Shown here piece after piece: positions 51,291-60,355 of a stretch of DNA of 64,000 nt. The position numbers were made by a program, and so were the translations under genes. The first letter of the stretch is position 1. The number at the start of each line of letters is the position of its first letter. The DNA is taken from NCBI RefSeq assembly GCF_900169525.1, contig NZ_LT821240.1:124001-188000 (forward strand), in the 5' to 3' direction. The stretch comes from Corynebacterium pacaense (lineage in GTDB: Bacteria; Actinomycetota; Actinomycetes; Mycobacteriales; Mycobacteriaceae). The notes beneath the pieces are model-generated. The model ran no database searches, was not told the origin of the DNA, and saw only the letters and a list, made by a program, of their open reading frames with translations.

Positions 51291-52508
51291 ATGGCTGTTA
51301 AGACCCTCAAGGACCTTCTCGACGAAGGCGTCGAAGGACGCCACGTCCTCGTACGTTCCGATTTCAACGTTCCCCTCGATGAGAACCGAAACATCACCGA
51401 CAAGGGTCGCATCATCGCCTCCCTGCCCACGCTGCGGGCACTGTCGGAGGCCGGCGCCAAGGTGATCGTCATGGCCCACCTCGGCCGCCCCAAGGGCGAG
51501 GTCAACGAGAAGTTCTCCCTCGCGCCGGTCGCGGAGGCACTCTCCGAGGAGCTCGGCCAGTATGTGGCCCTGGCCGGCGATGTCGTCGGTGAGGACGCCC
51601 ACGAGCGCGCCAACGGACTGACCGATGGTGACATCCTCCTCCTGGAGAACGTCCGCTTCGACCCCCGCGAGACCTCGAAGGATGAGGCGGAGCGCGGCGA
51701 GTTCGCCGATCAGTTGGCCTCGCTGGCAGCCGATAACGGGGCATTCGTCTCCGACGGATTCGGTGTCGTCCACCGTGTCCAGACCTCGGTCTATGATATC
51801 GCCAAGCGGCTGCCGCACTACGCCGGTGAACTCGTGGAGAAGGAGCTCGCGGTTCTGGAGAAGGTGGCAAAGAATCCCGAGTCACCCTATGTCGTTGTTC
51901 TCGGAGGTTCCAAGGTCTCAGACAAGCTCGGCGTGATCGAGGCGCTCGCGGCAAAGGCGGACTCGATCATCATCGGTGGTGGCATGTGCTACACCTTCCT
52001 CAAGGCCCTCGGCCATGATGTCCAGAAGTCACTGCTCCAGGAGGAGATGGTGGATACCTGCGGCGATCTGGTAAAGCGCTTCGGCGACAAGATCGTTCTT
52101 CCGGTTGACCTTGTCGCGGCCTCCGAGTTCGCCAAGGATGCACAGAAGAAGATCGTCGATCTCGACTCGATCCCCGAGGGGTGGATGTCACTGGATATCG
52201 GACCCGAGTCGGTGACCAGGTTCGCGGAGGTGCTCAGCGGCGCGAAGACCATCTTCTGGAACGGGCCCATGGGTGTCTTCGAGTTTCCGGCCTTCTCCGA
52301 TGGCACGCGCGGCATCGCGCAGGCGATCATCGATGCCACCGCGAACAACGGAGCCTTTTCCGTCGTCGGCGGCGGCGATTCCGCGGCATCCGTGCGCGTC
52401 CTCGGGCTGGATGAGGACGGCTTCTCCCATATCTCCACCGGTGGCGGCGCCTCCCTCGAGTTCCTCGAGGGCAAGGAACTTCCCGGCGTTGCCGTGCTCG
52501 AAGACTAA
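51291..52508 (+). CDS. pgk: phosphoglycerate kinase
   Basis: A 405-residue glycolytic kinase. N-domain [14 protein letters not shown] (about residues 19-32) and HLGRPKG bind 3-phosphoglycerate; C-domain [11 protein letters not shown] and NGPMGVFE with GGGDSAAS bind nucleotide. ATG 51291 follows TAGGAG. It precedes tpiA by 42 bases, same strand. Confidence 0.97.
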   Translation: MAVKTLKDLLDEGVEGRHVLVRSDFNVPLDENRNITDKGRIIASLPTLRALSEAGAKVIVMAHLGRPKGEVNEKFSLAPVAEALSEELGQYVALAGDVVGEDAHERANGLTDGDILLLENVRFDPRETSKDEAERGEFADQLASLAADNGAFVSDGFGVVHRVQTSVYDIAKRLPHYAGELVEKELAVLEKVAKNPESPYVVVLGGSKVSDKLGVIEALAAKADSIIIGGGMCYTFLKALGHDVQKSLLQEEMVDTCGDLVKRFGDKIVLPVDLVAASEFAKDAQKKIVDLDSIPEGWMSLDIGPESVTRFAEVLSGAKTIFWNGPMGVFEFPAFSDGTRGIAQAIIDATANNGAFSVVGGGDSAASVRVLGLDEDGFSHISTGGGASLEFLEGKELPGVAVLED

Positions 52509-52550
52509 TCCACCTCTCTCATCAACGTTCAACCGAAAGGGACCACCCCC

Positions 52551-53330
52551 ATGGCACGTAAGCCACTCATCGCCGGCAACTGGAAGATGAACCTGGATCA
52601 CCAGCAGGCGATCGGAACCGTTCAGAAGCTGGCCTTCGCACTACCCAAGGAATACTACGAGAAGGTCGATGTCGCGGTCACCGTGCCGTTCACAGACATC
52701 CGCTCGGTGCAGACCCTCGTCGAGGGCGACAAGCTGGAGATCACCTACGGTGCCCAGGACGTCTCCGCACACGAGTCCGGTGCCTACACCGGTGAGGTCT
52801 CCGCAGCGATGCTCGCGAAGCTGAACTGTTCCTGGGTCGTGGTCGGTCACTCCGAGCGCCGCGAATACCACCACGAGAGCAATGAACTCGTGGCGGCGAA
52901 GGCCAAGGCCGCGCTCGGTGCGGGCATCAGCCCGATCGTGTGCGTGGGCGAGCCCCTGGAGATCCGCGAGGCGGGCACCCACGTGGAGTACGTGGTTGAG
53001 CAGACCAGGCAGTCCCTGGCGGGGCTGTCCCCGGAGGATCTGGGCAACACCGTCATCGCCTATGAGCCGGTGTGGGCCATCGGTACCGGCAAGGTCGCCT
53101 CGGCTGCGGATGCCCAGGAGGTCTGCCGTGCCATCCGTGGACTGATCGCGGAGATCGCCGGCGATGACGTTGCGGCGGGAATCCGCATTCTCTACGGCGG
53201 TTCCGTAAAGGCGGAGACGGTCGCGGAGATCGTCGGTCAGACGGACGTCGACGGTGGGCTCGTCGGCGGTGCCTCACTCGACGGTGAGGCGTTTGCCAAG
53301 CTGGTGGCCGCCGCAGCCAGCGTCGTCTAG
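52551..53330 (+). CDS. tpiA: triosephosphate isomerase
   Basis: A 259-residue TIM barrel. Catalytic Lys in AGNWKMN (residue 13), His in VVGHSERRE (about 100), Glu in [13 protein letters not shown] (about 172) and the phosphate loop YGGSVK are all in place. ATG 52551 follows GAAAGGGA. Confidence 0.97.
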   Translation: MARKPLIAGNWKMNLDHQQAIGTVQKLAFALPKEYYEKVDVAVTVPFTDIRSVQTLVEGDKLEITYGAQDVSAHESGAYTGEVSAAMLAKLNCSWVVVGHSERREYHHESNELVAAKAKAALGAGISPIVCVGEPLEIREAGTHVEYVVEQTRQSLAGLSPEDLGNTVIAYEPVWAIGTGKVASAADAQEVCRAIRGLIAEIAGDDVAAGIRILYGGSVKAETVAEIVGQTDVDGGLVGGASLDGEAFAKLVAAAASVV

Positions 53331-53344
53331 CGTTTTTCAGCAAC

Positions 53345-53394
53345 GCCGCCCACGCGCCCGTGAACCACGGGGAGCAGTGGGCGGCTGTTCTTTT
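53345..53394 (+). terminator. tpiA terminator
   Basis: GCCGCCCAC (53345-53353) pairs with GTGGGCGGC (53377-53385), with an inner CCGTG-AAC-CACGG hairpin, followed by TGTTCTTTT. A branched but clear rho-independent terminator just before ppc. Confidence 0.7.
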
Positions 53395-53420
53395 CGATAC
53401 TTTGACGGAAGTTGAACACA

Positions 53421-56180
53421 GTGACTGATCGCTTGAAAAAAGACATCCGATTTCTGGGGCGCATCCTGGGCGAGGTGATAGCCGAGCAGGAGGGGAGCAA
53501 GGTCTACGACCTTGTTGAAAGCGCCCGCCAGACCGCGTTCCAGATCGCCAAGGGCAATGCGGAGATGGAGGCGATGGTGGAGATGTTCCGTGACATTTCC
53601 CCGAGCCTGGCCACCCCCGTCGCCCGCGCCTTCACGCATTTCGCTCTGCTGGCCAATCTCGCGGAGGACCTCCACGATGAGGCCGCCCGCGAGGAGCTCC
53701 TGGACTCGGGCGCACCGGCTCCGGACAGCACGCTGGAGGCCACGTGGACAAAGCTTGACGACGCCGGCATCGGCCGCGACGAGGTCGCGGCGGTGTTGCG
53801 CAACGCGGAGGTTGCGCCGGTACTCACCGCTCACCCCACCGAAACCAGGCGTCGAACCGTGTTCGATGCGCAGAAGCAGATCACCGCACTGATGAAGGAG
53901 AGGCATCAACTCCTCGCCGCGGAACCCACCGCGCGCACCGATGCCAAACTCGCCGATGTCGAGCGTGCGGTGCGCCGTCGGATCACCATCCTGTGGCAGA
54001 CCGCGCTGATCCGCGTGGCGCGTCCACGCATCGAGGATGAGATCGAGGTCGGACTGCGCTACTACAAGCTGAGTCTGCTCAAGGAGATTCCACGGATCAA
54101 CAGGGACGTGATGGCGCGACTGAATGCGGCGTTCGGGGATAACTTGCCCGAGGTCGCCGTGGTCAAGCCTGGTTCCTGGATCGGAGGGGACCATGATGGT
54201 AACCCCTACGTCACCTCCGAAACCGTGGACTACGCCACCCACCGTGCGGCGGAGACGGTGCTCAAATACTATGCACGTCAGCTCCATGCACTTGAGCACG
54301 AGCTGAGTCTGTCGGACCGGATGAGCAGCGTCACCACAGATCTGGTCGCGCTCGCCGACGCCGGCCACAATGATGTCCCCAGCCGCGTCGACGAACCGTA
54401 CCGTCGGGCCGTCCACGGCATCCGCGGGCGGATCCTGGCCACCACCTCGCATCTGATAGGTGAGCACGCGGTGGAGGGAAAGTGGTTCCACATTTTCGAT
54501 CCCTACGCGGGGCCGGAGGAGTTCAAGCGGGATCTCCTCGTCCTCGATGATTCGCTGCGCCGCTCCAACGACGACCTCATCGCTGATGACCGGCTCGCCG
54601 ATCTACGGTCGGCGGCCGGAAGCTTCGGCTTCAACCTCTATTCCCTCGATCTGCGCCAGAACTCCGAGAGCTACGAGGACGTTCTGACTGAGCTGTTCGC
54701 CACGGCCCAGGCGACCCCCGACTACCGCGGGCTCTCCGAGGAGGAGAAGACACAGCTACTGCTGAAGGAGCTGAGCACGCCGCGACCTCTGATCCCACAT
54801 GGTGACTGGGCCTATTCCGAGGCCACCAACCGTGAACTCGGCATCTTTTCCACGGCCTCGGAGGCGGTGAAGAAGTTCGGTCCGCGCATGGTCCCGCACT
54901 GCATCATCTCCATGGCCTCCTCGGTCACCGATGTTCTCGAGCCGATGGTGCTGCTCAAGGAGTTCGGCTTCATCCGTGCGCAGGGGGATACTCCCCGAGG
55001 TGACATCGATGTGATCCCGCTCTTTGAGACCATCGATGATCTGCAGCGTGGCGCCGGAATTCTGGATGAGCTGTGGGATCTCGATCTCTACCGCAACTAC
55101 CTCGCGCAGCGGGACGACGTCCAGGAAGTGATGCTCGGTTACTCCGACTCGAACAAGGACGGCGGGTACTTCGCGGCGAACTGGGCGCTCTATGATGCCG
55201 AGCTCCGACTGGTGGAGCTTTGCCGTGAGGCCGGGGTCAAGCTCCGGTTGTTCCACGGGCGTGGCGGTACCGTCGGCCGTGGTGGCGGACCCTCCTATGA
55301 TGCGATCCTGGCACAGCCCAAGGGGGCGGTGCAGGGTTCGGTCCGCGTCACGGAGCAGGGCGAGATCATCTCCGCGAAATACGGCTCCGTGAGCACCGCA
55401 CGCAGGAATCTTGAGGCTCTGGTCTCCGCGACCCTGGAGGCCTCGCTTCTGGATGTGTCCGATCTCAGCGCACCGGAGCGTGCGCATGAGATCATGAGGG
55501 AGATCTCGCGGCTGAGCCTGGAGAAGTACACATCGCTGGTGCATGATGATCCGGGGTTCATTCCCTATTTCACCGAGTCCACCCCGGTGCAGGAGATCGG
55601 GTCGCTCAACATCGGCTCGCGCCCTAGTTCGCGCAAGCAGACCGAGACGGTGGAGGACCTCCGGGCGATCCCCTGGGTGCTCAGCTGGTCCCAGTCGAGG
55701 GTCATGCTGCCCGGCTGGTTCGGTGTGGGCACGGCGCTCGAGCAGTGGGTGGGCGAGGGTGTGGAGGCCGGGGAGCGGATCGCGCAACTCCAGGAGCTCA
55801 ACCGCACCTGGCCCTTCTTCACCTCCGTTCTGGACAACATGGCGCAGGTGATGAGCAAGGCGGAACTGAGGCTGGCCAGGCTCTATTCCGAACTCGTCGC
55901 GGACGCCGATGTCGCGGAGCGGGTGTACTCTCAGATCCACGAGGAGTATTTCCTGACAAAGCGCATGTTCGCGGTGATCACAGGTTCGGAGGACCTGCTC
56001 GACGACAATCCGCTGCTGGCGCGTTCCGTGCGCAGCAGATACCCCTACCTCCTGCCGCTGAACGTCATTCAGGTGGAGATGATGCGCAGGTACCGTTCAG
56101 GCGATGACAGCGTTGAGGTCTCCCGGAACATCCAGTTGACCATGAACGGTCTGTCGACCGCACTGCGCAACTCCGGATAG
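53421..56180 (+). CDS. ppc: phosphoenolpyruvate carboxylase
   Basis: A 919-residue anaplerotic enzyme forming oxaloacetate. Motifs: LTAHPTETRRRTV (about residue 139), GGDHDGNP, GYSDSNKDGGY (about 575), the glycine loop FHGRGGTVGRGGGP, and the C-terminal TMNGLSTALRNSG. GTG 53421 gives the TDRLKKDIRFLG N-terminus and the usual corynebacterial length; a TTG three codons earlier is possible. It sits after a terminator and before secG, as in C. glutamicum. Confidence 0.97.
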   Translation: MTDRLKKDIRFLGRILGEVIAEQEGSKVYDLVESARQTAFQIAKGNAEMEAMVEMFRDISPSLATPVARAFTHFALLANLAEDLHDEAAREELLDSGAPAPDSTLEATWTKLDDAGIGRDEVAAVLRNAEVAPVLTAHPTETRRRTVFDAQKQITALMKERHQLLAAEPTARTDAKLADVERAVRRRITILWQTALIRVARPRIEDEIEVGLRYYKLSLLKEIPRINRDVMARLNAAFGDNLPEVAVVKPGSWIGGDHDGNPYVTSETVDYATHRAAETVLKYYARQLHALEHELSLSDRMSSVTTDLVALADAGHNDVPSRVDEPYRRAVHGIRGRILATTSHLIGEHAVEGKWFHIFDPYAGPEEFKRDLLVLDDSLRRSNDDLIADDRLADLRSAAGSFGFNLYSLDLRQNSESYEDVLTELFATAQATPDYRGLSEEEKTQLLLKELSTPRPLIPHGDWAYSEATNRELGIFSTASEAVKKFGPRMVPHCIISMASSVTDVLEPMVLLKEFGFIRAQGDTPRGDIDVIPLFETIDDLQRGAGILDELWDLDLYRNYLAQRDDVQEVMLGYSDSNKDGGYFAANWALYDAELRLVELCREAGVKLRLFHGRGGTVGRGGGPSYDAILAQPKGAVQGSVRVTEQGEIISAKYGSVSTARRNLEALVSATLEASLLDVSDLSAPERAHEIMREISRLSLEKYTSLVHDDPGFIPYFTESTPVQEIGSLNIGSRPSSRKQTETVEDLRAIPWVLSWSQSRVMLPGWFGVGTALEQWVGEGVEAGERIAQLQELNRTWPFFTSVLDNMAQVMSKAELRLARLYSELVADADVAERVYSQIHEEYFLTKRMFAVITGSEDLLDDNPLLARSVRSRYPYLLPLNVIQVEMMRRYRSGDDSVEVSRNIQLTMNGLSTALRNSG

Positions 56181-56191
56181 CGGCCGTTGTG

Positions 56192-56197
56192 TATACT
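56192..56197 (+). promoter_or_regulatory. candidate -10 for secG
   Basis: TATACT lies 49 bases before the secG ATG, directly after the ppc stop. The -35 is not clear. Confidence 0.45.
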
Positions 56198-56245
56198 GTC
56201 CTGAGTTATTGGAAAAACAGTTCTACGTAAAGGAAGTCTCCCCAC

Positions 56246-56479
56246 ATGGCACTAGCGCTTCAGATTGTGCTCGTCATCGCCAGCGTGCTCATGACGATCT
56301 TCGTCCTGCTGCACAAGGGCAAGGGCGGCGGACTGTCGAGCCTTTTCGGTGGCGGCGTGCAGTCCAACCTTTCCGGTTCCACCGTGGTGGAGAAGAACCT
56401 CGACCGCGTGACCATCCTCACCGCGATCATCTGGATCGTCTGCATCGTCGCGCTGAACCTGATTCAGGCGTACTCCTAG
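56246..56479 (+). CDS. secG: preprotein translocase subunit SecG
   Basis: A 77-residue membrane protein with two helices (LALQIVLVIASVLMTIFVLL and VTILTAIIWIVCIVALNLI) joined by the conserved loop HKGKGGGLSSLFGGG. It is the non-essential third subunit of the SecYEG channel. ATG 56246 follows AAAGGAAG. The ppc-secG order is conserved in corynebacteria. Confidence 0.95.
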   Translation: MALALQIVLVIASVLMTIFVLLHKGKGGGLSSLFGGGVQSNLSGSTVVEKNLDRVTILTAIIWIVCIVALNLIQAYS

Positions 56480-56501
56480 GTCTTTAGTAACCAGGGCAGC
56501 T

Positions 56502-56540
56502 GGGACCCTCCCCGTTCGGGGAGGGTCCCTTTCTGCTTTT
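56502..56540 (+). terminator. secG terminator
   Basis: GGGACCCTCCCC (56502-56513) pairs perfectly with GGGGAGGGTCCC (56518-56529) over a GTTC loop, followed by TTTCTGCTTTT. A textbook rho-independent terminator. Confidence 0.92.
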
Positions 56541-56547
56541 CCACGGC

Positions 56548-56563
56548 TGTGATTCAGCTGACA
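56548..56563 (+). promoter_or_regulatory. GlxR-like site upstream of amt
   Basis: TGTGATTCAGCTGACA matches 10 of 12 specified bases of TGTGANNTANNTCACA. It centres about 59 bases before the predicted amt transcription start, a usual position for CRP-type activation. Confidence 0.4.
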
Positions 56564-56579
56564 GGGGATCCTAAACCGA

Positions 56580-56608
56580 TTGACCTATAGAAACGGCTGG
56601 GATAGATT
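56580..56608 (+). promoter_or_regulatory. amt promoter
   Basis: TTGACC (56580-56585), a 17-base spacer and TAGATT (56603-56608) predict a start near 56615 and a leader of about 54 bases. Confidence 0.6.
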
Positions 56609-56610
56609 AC

Positions 56611-56624
56611 CTATCATGCAATAG
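56611..56624 (+). promoter_or_regulatory. AmtR operator of the amt-ocd-solA operon
   Basis: CTAT-CATGCA-ATAG, followed by AAA, fits the published AmtR motif tttCTATN6AtAGat/aA in its CTAT-N6-ATAG core. It overlaps the predicted transcription start, where the TetR-type nitrogen repressor AmtR would block transcription. A second CTATAG half-site lies at 56585-56590. Confidence 0.75.
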
Positions 56625-56668
56625 AAAAATTGCATCAGGAATAGACCTCACTGTGGAAAGGCCTAATA

Positions 56669-58045
56669 ATGGACCCCTCTGATCTTGCCTGGATCCTTGC
56701 AGCGTTTGCATTGGTTAGTCTCATGTTTCCCGGTCTTTCCTTCCTCTACGGGGGAATGCTTGGCGGAAATCAGGTGCTCAACACGTTCATGATGGTCATG
56801 GGGGCGCTCGCCGTCACCAGTGTCATGTATGTCCTCTACGGACACGGACTCGTGATGGGCAATTCGCTCGGGGGATTGGGAATCATCGGAAATCCCATGG
56901 ATTACTTCGGATTCCGCAGCATCATGACCGACGATGGAGCGGGCGGAATGATGTGGGCCGGCTTTTACATCCTCTTCGCGGCCATCTCCCTGGCTCTGGT
57001 GGCCTCGGGTGCCGCTGGAAGAATGAAGTTCGGCTCCTGGCTCGTCTTCGGCGTGCTGTGGCTGACTTTCGTCTACTCACCCCTCGCACACTGGGTGTTC
57101 GCTTTCGACGATGAATCCACGGGATTCGTCGGAGGGTGGATGGTCAACACCCTCGGTTTCCACGACTTCGCCGGTGGAACCGCCGTCCACATGAACGCAG
57201 GTGCCTCCGGACTGGCACTGGCACTGGTTCTCGGACGCAGACACACCATGTCCGTGCGACCGCACAATCTTCCGATCACCCTTCTGGGGGCGGGACTTAT
57301 CATGGCTGGCTGGTTCGGATTCAACGGCGGCACCGCGGGCGGAGCGAACTTCCTCGCCAGCTATGTCGTGGTCACCTCGGTGCTGGCGGCCGGCGGCGGC
57401 ATGCTTGGGTACATTTTGATCGAACGCATCAGGGACGGCCATGCCACCCTGCTCGGACTGGCCACCGGCATCATCGCGGGACTGGTCGCCATCACCCCTT
57501 CCGCTAATGCGGTCAGCCCCATCGGTGCCGTGGTCGTCGGTTTCCTCGGCTCGGCGGTGGCGGCATGGGCGATCACCTGGAAGCGGACGCACCGCATCGA
57601 TGACACCTTCGATGTGTTCGCCGTCCACGGCATGGCGGGAATCGCCGGGGCGATGTTCGTCATGCTCTTCGGTGACCCGGCCGCCCCGGGCGAACTCGCC
57701 GGCGTGCTGCGCGGGGGAGATGTCTCCCTGCTCTGGAGGGAGCCGCTCGCGGTGATCATAACCCTGGGCTACGCCTTCGGCATGACCTGGCTGATAGCGA
57801 CGCTGATGAGCAAGGTCACTGATATCCGAATCTCCGCCGAGGATGAGTACAACGGCATCGACCGCTCCGTCCACGCGGAAACGGCCTATCAGTTCACCAT
57901 CCCGGGGATGGGTCTGGCTTCGCGGACCACCCCGGATACAACGATCCCCGTCGAGGAATCCCCCAACGTGAGCGCACCCGCACCCGCTGCGGCGGGTGCG
58001 GGTAGTGACGTGGGCGTCGACAAGCAGAAGGAAGACACACTGTGA
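56669..58045 (+). CDS. amtA: ammonium transporter, Amt family
   Basis: A 458-residue membrane protein with about 11 helices. The family signature DFAGGTAVHMNAGASGLALAL holds the first pore His; the second is in FAVHGMAGIAGA. The C-terminal 60 residues after the last helix are hydrophilic and Pro/Ala-rich. ATG 56669 follows GGAAAGG. The stop overlaps the ocd GTG by 4 bases (GTGA). No glnK or glnD follows, as would be expected for the amtB locus, so this is the amtA type found with ocd and soxA in C. glutamicum. Confidence 0.94.
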   Translation: MDPSDLAWILAAFALVSLMFPGLSFLYGGMLGGNQVLNTFMMVMGALAVTSVMYVLYGHGLVMGNSLGGLGIIGNPMDYFGFRSIMTDDGAGGMMWAGFYILFAAISLALVASGAAGRMKFGSWLVFGVLWLTFVYSPLAHWVFAFDDESTGFVGGWMVNTLGFHDFAGGTAVHMNAGASGLALALVLGRRHTMSVRPHNLPITLLGAGLIMAGWFGFNGGTAGGANFLASYVVVTSVLAAGGGMLGYILIERIRDGHATLLGLATGIIAGLVAITPSANAVSPIGAVVVGFLGSAVAAWAITWKRTHRIDDTFDVFAVHGMAGIAGAMFVMLFGDPAAPGELAGVLRGGDVSLLWREPLAVIITLGYAFGMTWLIATLMSKVTDIRISAEDEYNGIDRSVHAETAYQFTIPGMGLASRTTPDTTIPVEESPNVSAPAPAAAGAGSDVGVDKQKEDTL

Positions 58046-59163
58046 TTGACTTTATTTTTCTCAATGAAGCGGACATGATCGCCGCGGGGGTCACCGACAT
58101 CGCCTCATGCGTCGATGTCATGGAGGAGACCCTGGTGCTGCTCGCACGCGGTGACTACCGCATGGCCGGGTTGAACTCGAACTCCCACGGGGCCATGATC
58201 ACCTTCCCGCAGGCACCAGAATTCGACGGGATGCCCAAGGACGGGCCGGACCGCCGCTTCATGGCAATGCCTGCGTACCTCGGGGGACGTTTCAACAACG
58301 CCGGTGTCAAGTGGTACGGCTCCAACGCCGAGAACCGGAATTCGGGCCTGCCACGCTCGATCCACACCTTCGTGCTCAATGATACGGTCACGGGCGCGCC
58401 GAAGGCGATCATGTCCGGCAACCTCCTGTCCGCATACCGGACTGGGGCGGTTCCGGGTGTGGGGGTCAAGCACCTGGCCGTAAAGAGCGCGACGACCCTC
58501 GCGATCATCGGTCCCGGAGTCATGGGAAAGACCATTACGCAGGCATGCCTGGCGTTGCGCCCGGGAATCGACACCATCAAGGTCAAGGGCCGAAGCGCGC
58601 GGGGTGTCGAGGAGTTCCGAGCCTGGGCTGCGGAGAAGTATCCGCAGGTCAGTGTGGTTGCGGTGGACAGTGAACAGGATGCCGCGGCGGATGCAGATAT
58701 CATCGTGGCGGCCACCACCACCGATGCCGCCGGCTCGGCTGCATTCCCCTACTTCCGCAAGGACTGGCTGAAGCCGGGGGCGCTCCTCCTGCTTCCCGCG
58801 GCGGCGCGATTCGACGATCAGTTCATCACCGGCGACGCCCGGCTCGTGGTGGATTACATGGGTCTGTACGACGCCTGGGCCGAGGAGTACGGTTCGCAGG
58901 CATATCAACTGCTGGGGATTCCCGGTACCCACTGGCACGACCTGATGACAGCCGGGATCCTGGATCCGGGGAGGATTCGGCAGATCGGCGACATTTGCGA
59001 GGGCATCCTGCCGGCTCGTCTCAACGACGATGAGATCATCCTCTACTCCGTCGGCGGCATGCCGGTGGAGGACGTGGCCTGGGCCACGCAGGTTTATGAG
59101 AACGCTGTGGAGGAAGGGATCGGTACGAGGCTGACTCTCTGGGACGAGCCGGCACTGGCTTGA
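58042..59163 (+). CDS. ocd: ornithine cyclodeaminase / mu-crystallin family protein
   Basis: A 373-residue NAD(P)-binding protein. SAYRTGAVPGVGVKHLA (about residues 131-147) corresponds to the family RTGA motif, and AIIGPGVMGKT (about 154-164) to the dinucleotide loop. The family includes ornithine cyclodeaminases, alanine dehydrogenases and imine reductases; some longer members beside amine oxidases are annotated as tyramine oxidase subunit B, so ornithine as substrate is not assured. Start GTG 58042 is coupled to amt, which points to nitrogen scavenging under AmtR. Confidence 0.8.
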   Translation: MIDFIFLNEADMIAAGVTDIASCVDVMEETLVLLARGDYRMAGLNSNSHGAMITFPQAPEFDGMPKDGPDRRFMAMPAYLGGRFNNAGVKWYGSNAENRNSGLPRSIHTFVLNDTVTGAPKAIMSGNLLSAYRTGAVPGVGVKHLAVKSATTLAIIGPGVMGKTITQACLALRPGIDTIKVKGRSARGVEEFRAWAAEKYPQVSVVAVDSEQDAAADADIIVAATTTDAAGSAAFPYFRKDWLKPGALLLLPAAARFDDQFITGDARLVVDYMGLYDAWAEEYGSQAYQLLGIPGTHWHDLMTAGILDPGRIRQIGDICEGILPARLNDDEIILYSVGGMPVEDVAWATQVYENAVEEGIGTRLTLWDEPALA

Positions 59164-59200
59164 TGTGCGCGCGTCGAGAAGGGCGGAAGGTGAGGAATCG

Positions 59201-60355
59201 ATGGGCATGAAGAGGAAGATCGCGGTGATCGGTCTGGGATCGACCGGATCGATGGCGCTGTGGCATCTGAGTCGAACCCCGGGAGTCGAGGCGATCGGTG
59301 TCGAACAGTTCGGGCTCGGGCACGGCTACGGTGCCTACACGGGGGAATCCAGACTCTTCCGCATGGCCTATCACGAGGGGGCAACCTTTGTCCCACTGCT
59401 TCGCAGGGCCCGGGAGCTGTGGCTGCAACTGGGTGCGGCCTCAGGGCGCCAGCTGCTGCACAACTTCGGGGTGATCTCCACGGGCAGGGAAAGCGAAGAG
59501 CCTTTTCAGCGGCTGCTCCGGTCCGTGGATGAGTATGAACTGCCCCACGAGCGGCTCTCCGTGACGGAGCTGCGCAACCGCTACCCCGGCATGGACAGCA
59601 GGGATGACGAGGCCGGCGTGCTGGATCTCCAGGGCGGTGCGCTGCGTCCGGAGCTCGCCGTGCTCAGCGCCATCGAGCAGGCACGGAGAAATGGAGCGCT
59701 GATCCGTGATCATATGCAGATCACCTCCATCCGGGACACCGGATCGGGTGTGATAGTCAGCGCGAACGGGGAGGAGATAGCCGTTGACCAGGTTATCGTG
59801 ACCACCGGGGCCTGGAGCGCGGAGCTCATTCCGCAACTCCGGGATCTGCTGGAGGTGAGAAAACTCGTTCTCACCTGGTTCCTGGCCACGCGCCCCGTCG
59901 AATTCCTCCCGGAGCGTATGCCGTGCTTCATCCGGGACCGCGATGGTTTCCACGTCTTCGGAGCCCCCAGTGTGGATGGATACAGCGTGAAGATCGCCGG
60001 CCTGGATCTGTGGGGCGGACCCTCGGCCCCACGCGTCGAGGACAGCGACCTCAGGCTCGACAGGCAGGAGGTCTCCGAGTTCGGCCGAAGAGTCCACGAC
60101 CTCTTTCCGGGTGTCAGTCCGGAGCCCAACCGGTACAGCGTTCATTATGACACCTATACGTCGAACAAGAATCCGATCATCGACCGTGTGGGAAACGTGG
60201 TTGTTCTGACCGGCGGTTCCGGGCATGCGTTCAAGTTATCGCCCGCCTACGCGGAACTGGCGGCGAGTCTGGCCAGGGGGCTTGATAATCCCTTGTACAG
60301 TGACAGCTTCTCTCTTGCATCGCATGAGCCGGTCGGGGTGGGGATGAGGAGCTAG
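59201..60355 (+). CDS. solA: FAD-dependent amine oxidase, monomeric sarcosine / N-methyltryptophan oxidase type
   Basis: A 384-residue DAO-superfamily flavoprotein. FAD loop AVIGLGSTGSMALWHLS at the N-terminus, GESRLFRMAYHEG, TTGAWS, and the C-terminal GGSGHAFKLSP agree with monomeric sarcosine oxidase. In that family the flavin is tied to a Cys in a CMYT segment; here the aligned segment is DTYTSNKNPIID, so the Cys is absent. It follows ocd by 37 bases; ATG 59201 has GGAAGGTGAGG upstream. Substrate unknown. It is the counterpart of C. glutamicum soxA. Confidence 0.8.
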   Translation: MGMKRKIAVIGLGSTGSMALWHLSRTPGVEAIGVEQFGLGHGYGAYTGESRLFRMAYHEGATFVPLLRRARELWLQLGAASGRQLLHNFGVISTGRESEEPFQRLLRSVDEYELPHERLSVTELRNRYPGMDSRDDEAGVLDLQGGALRPELAVLSAIEQARRNGALIRDHMQITSIRDTGSGVIVSANGEEIAVDQVIVTTGAWSAELIPQLRDLLEVRKLVLTWFLATRPVEFLPERMPCFIRDRDGFHVFGAPSVDGYSVKIAGLDLWGGPSAPRVEDSDLRLDRQEVSEFGRRVHDLFPGVSPEPNRYSVHYDTYTSNKNPIIDRVGNVVVLTGGSGHAFKLSPAYAELAASLARGLDNPLYSDSFSLASHEPVGVGMRS

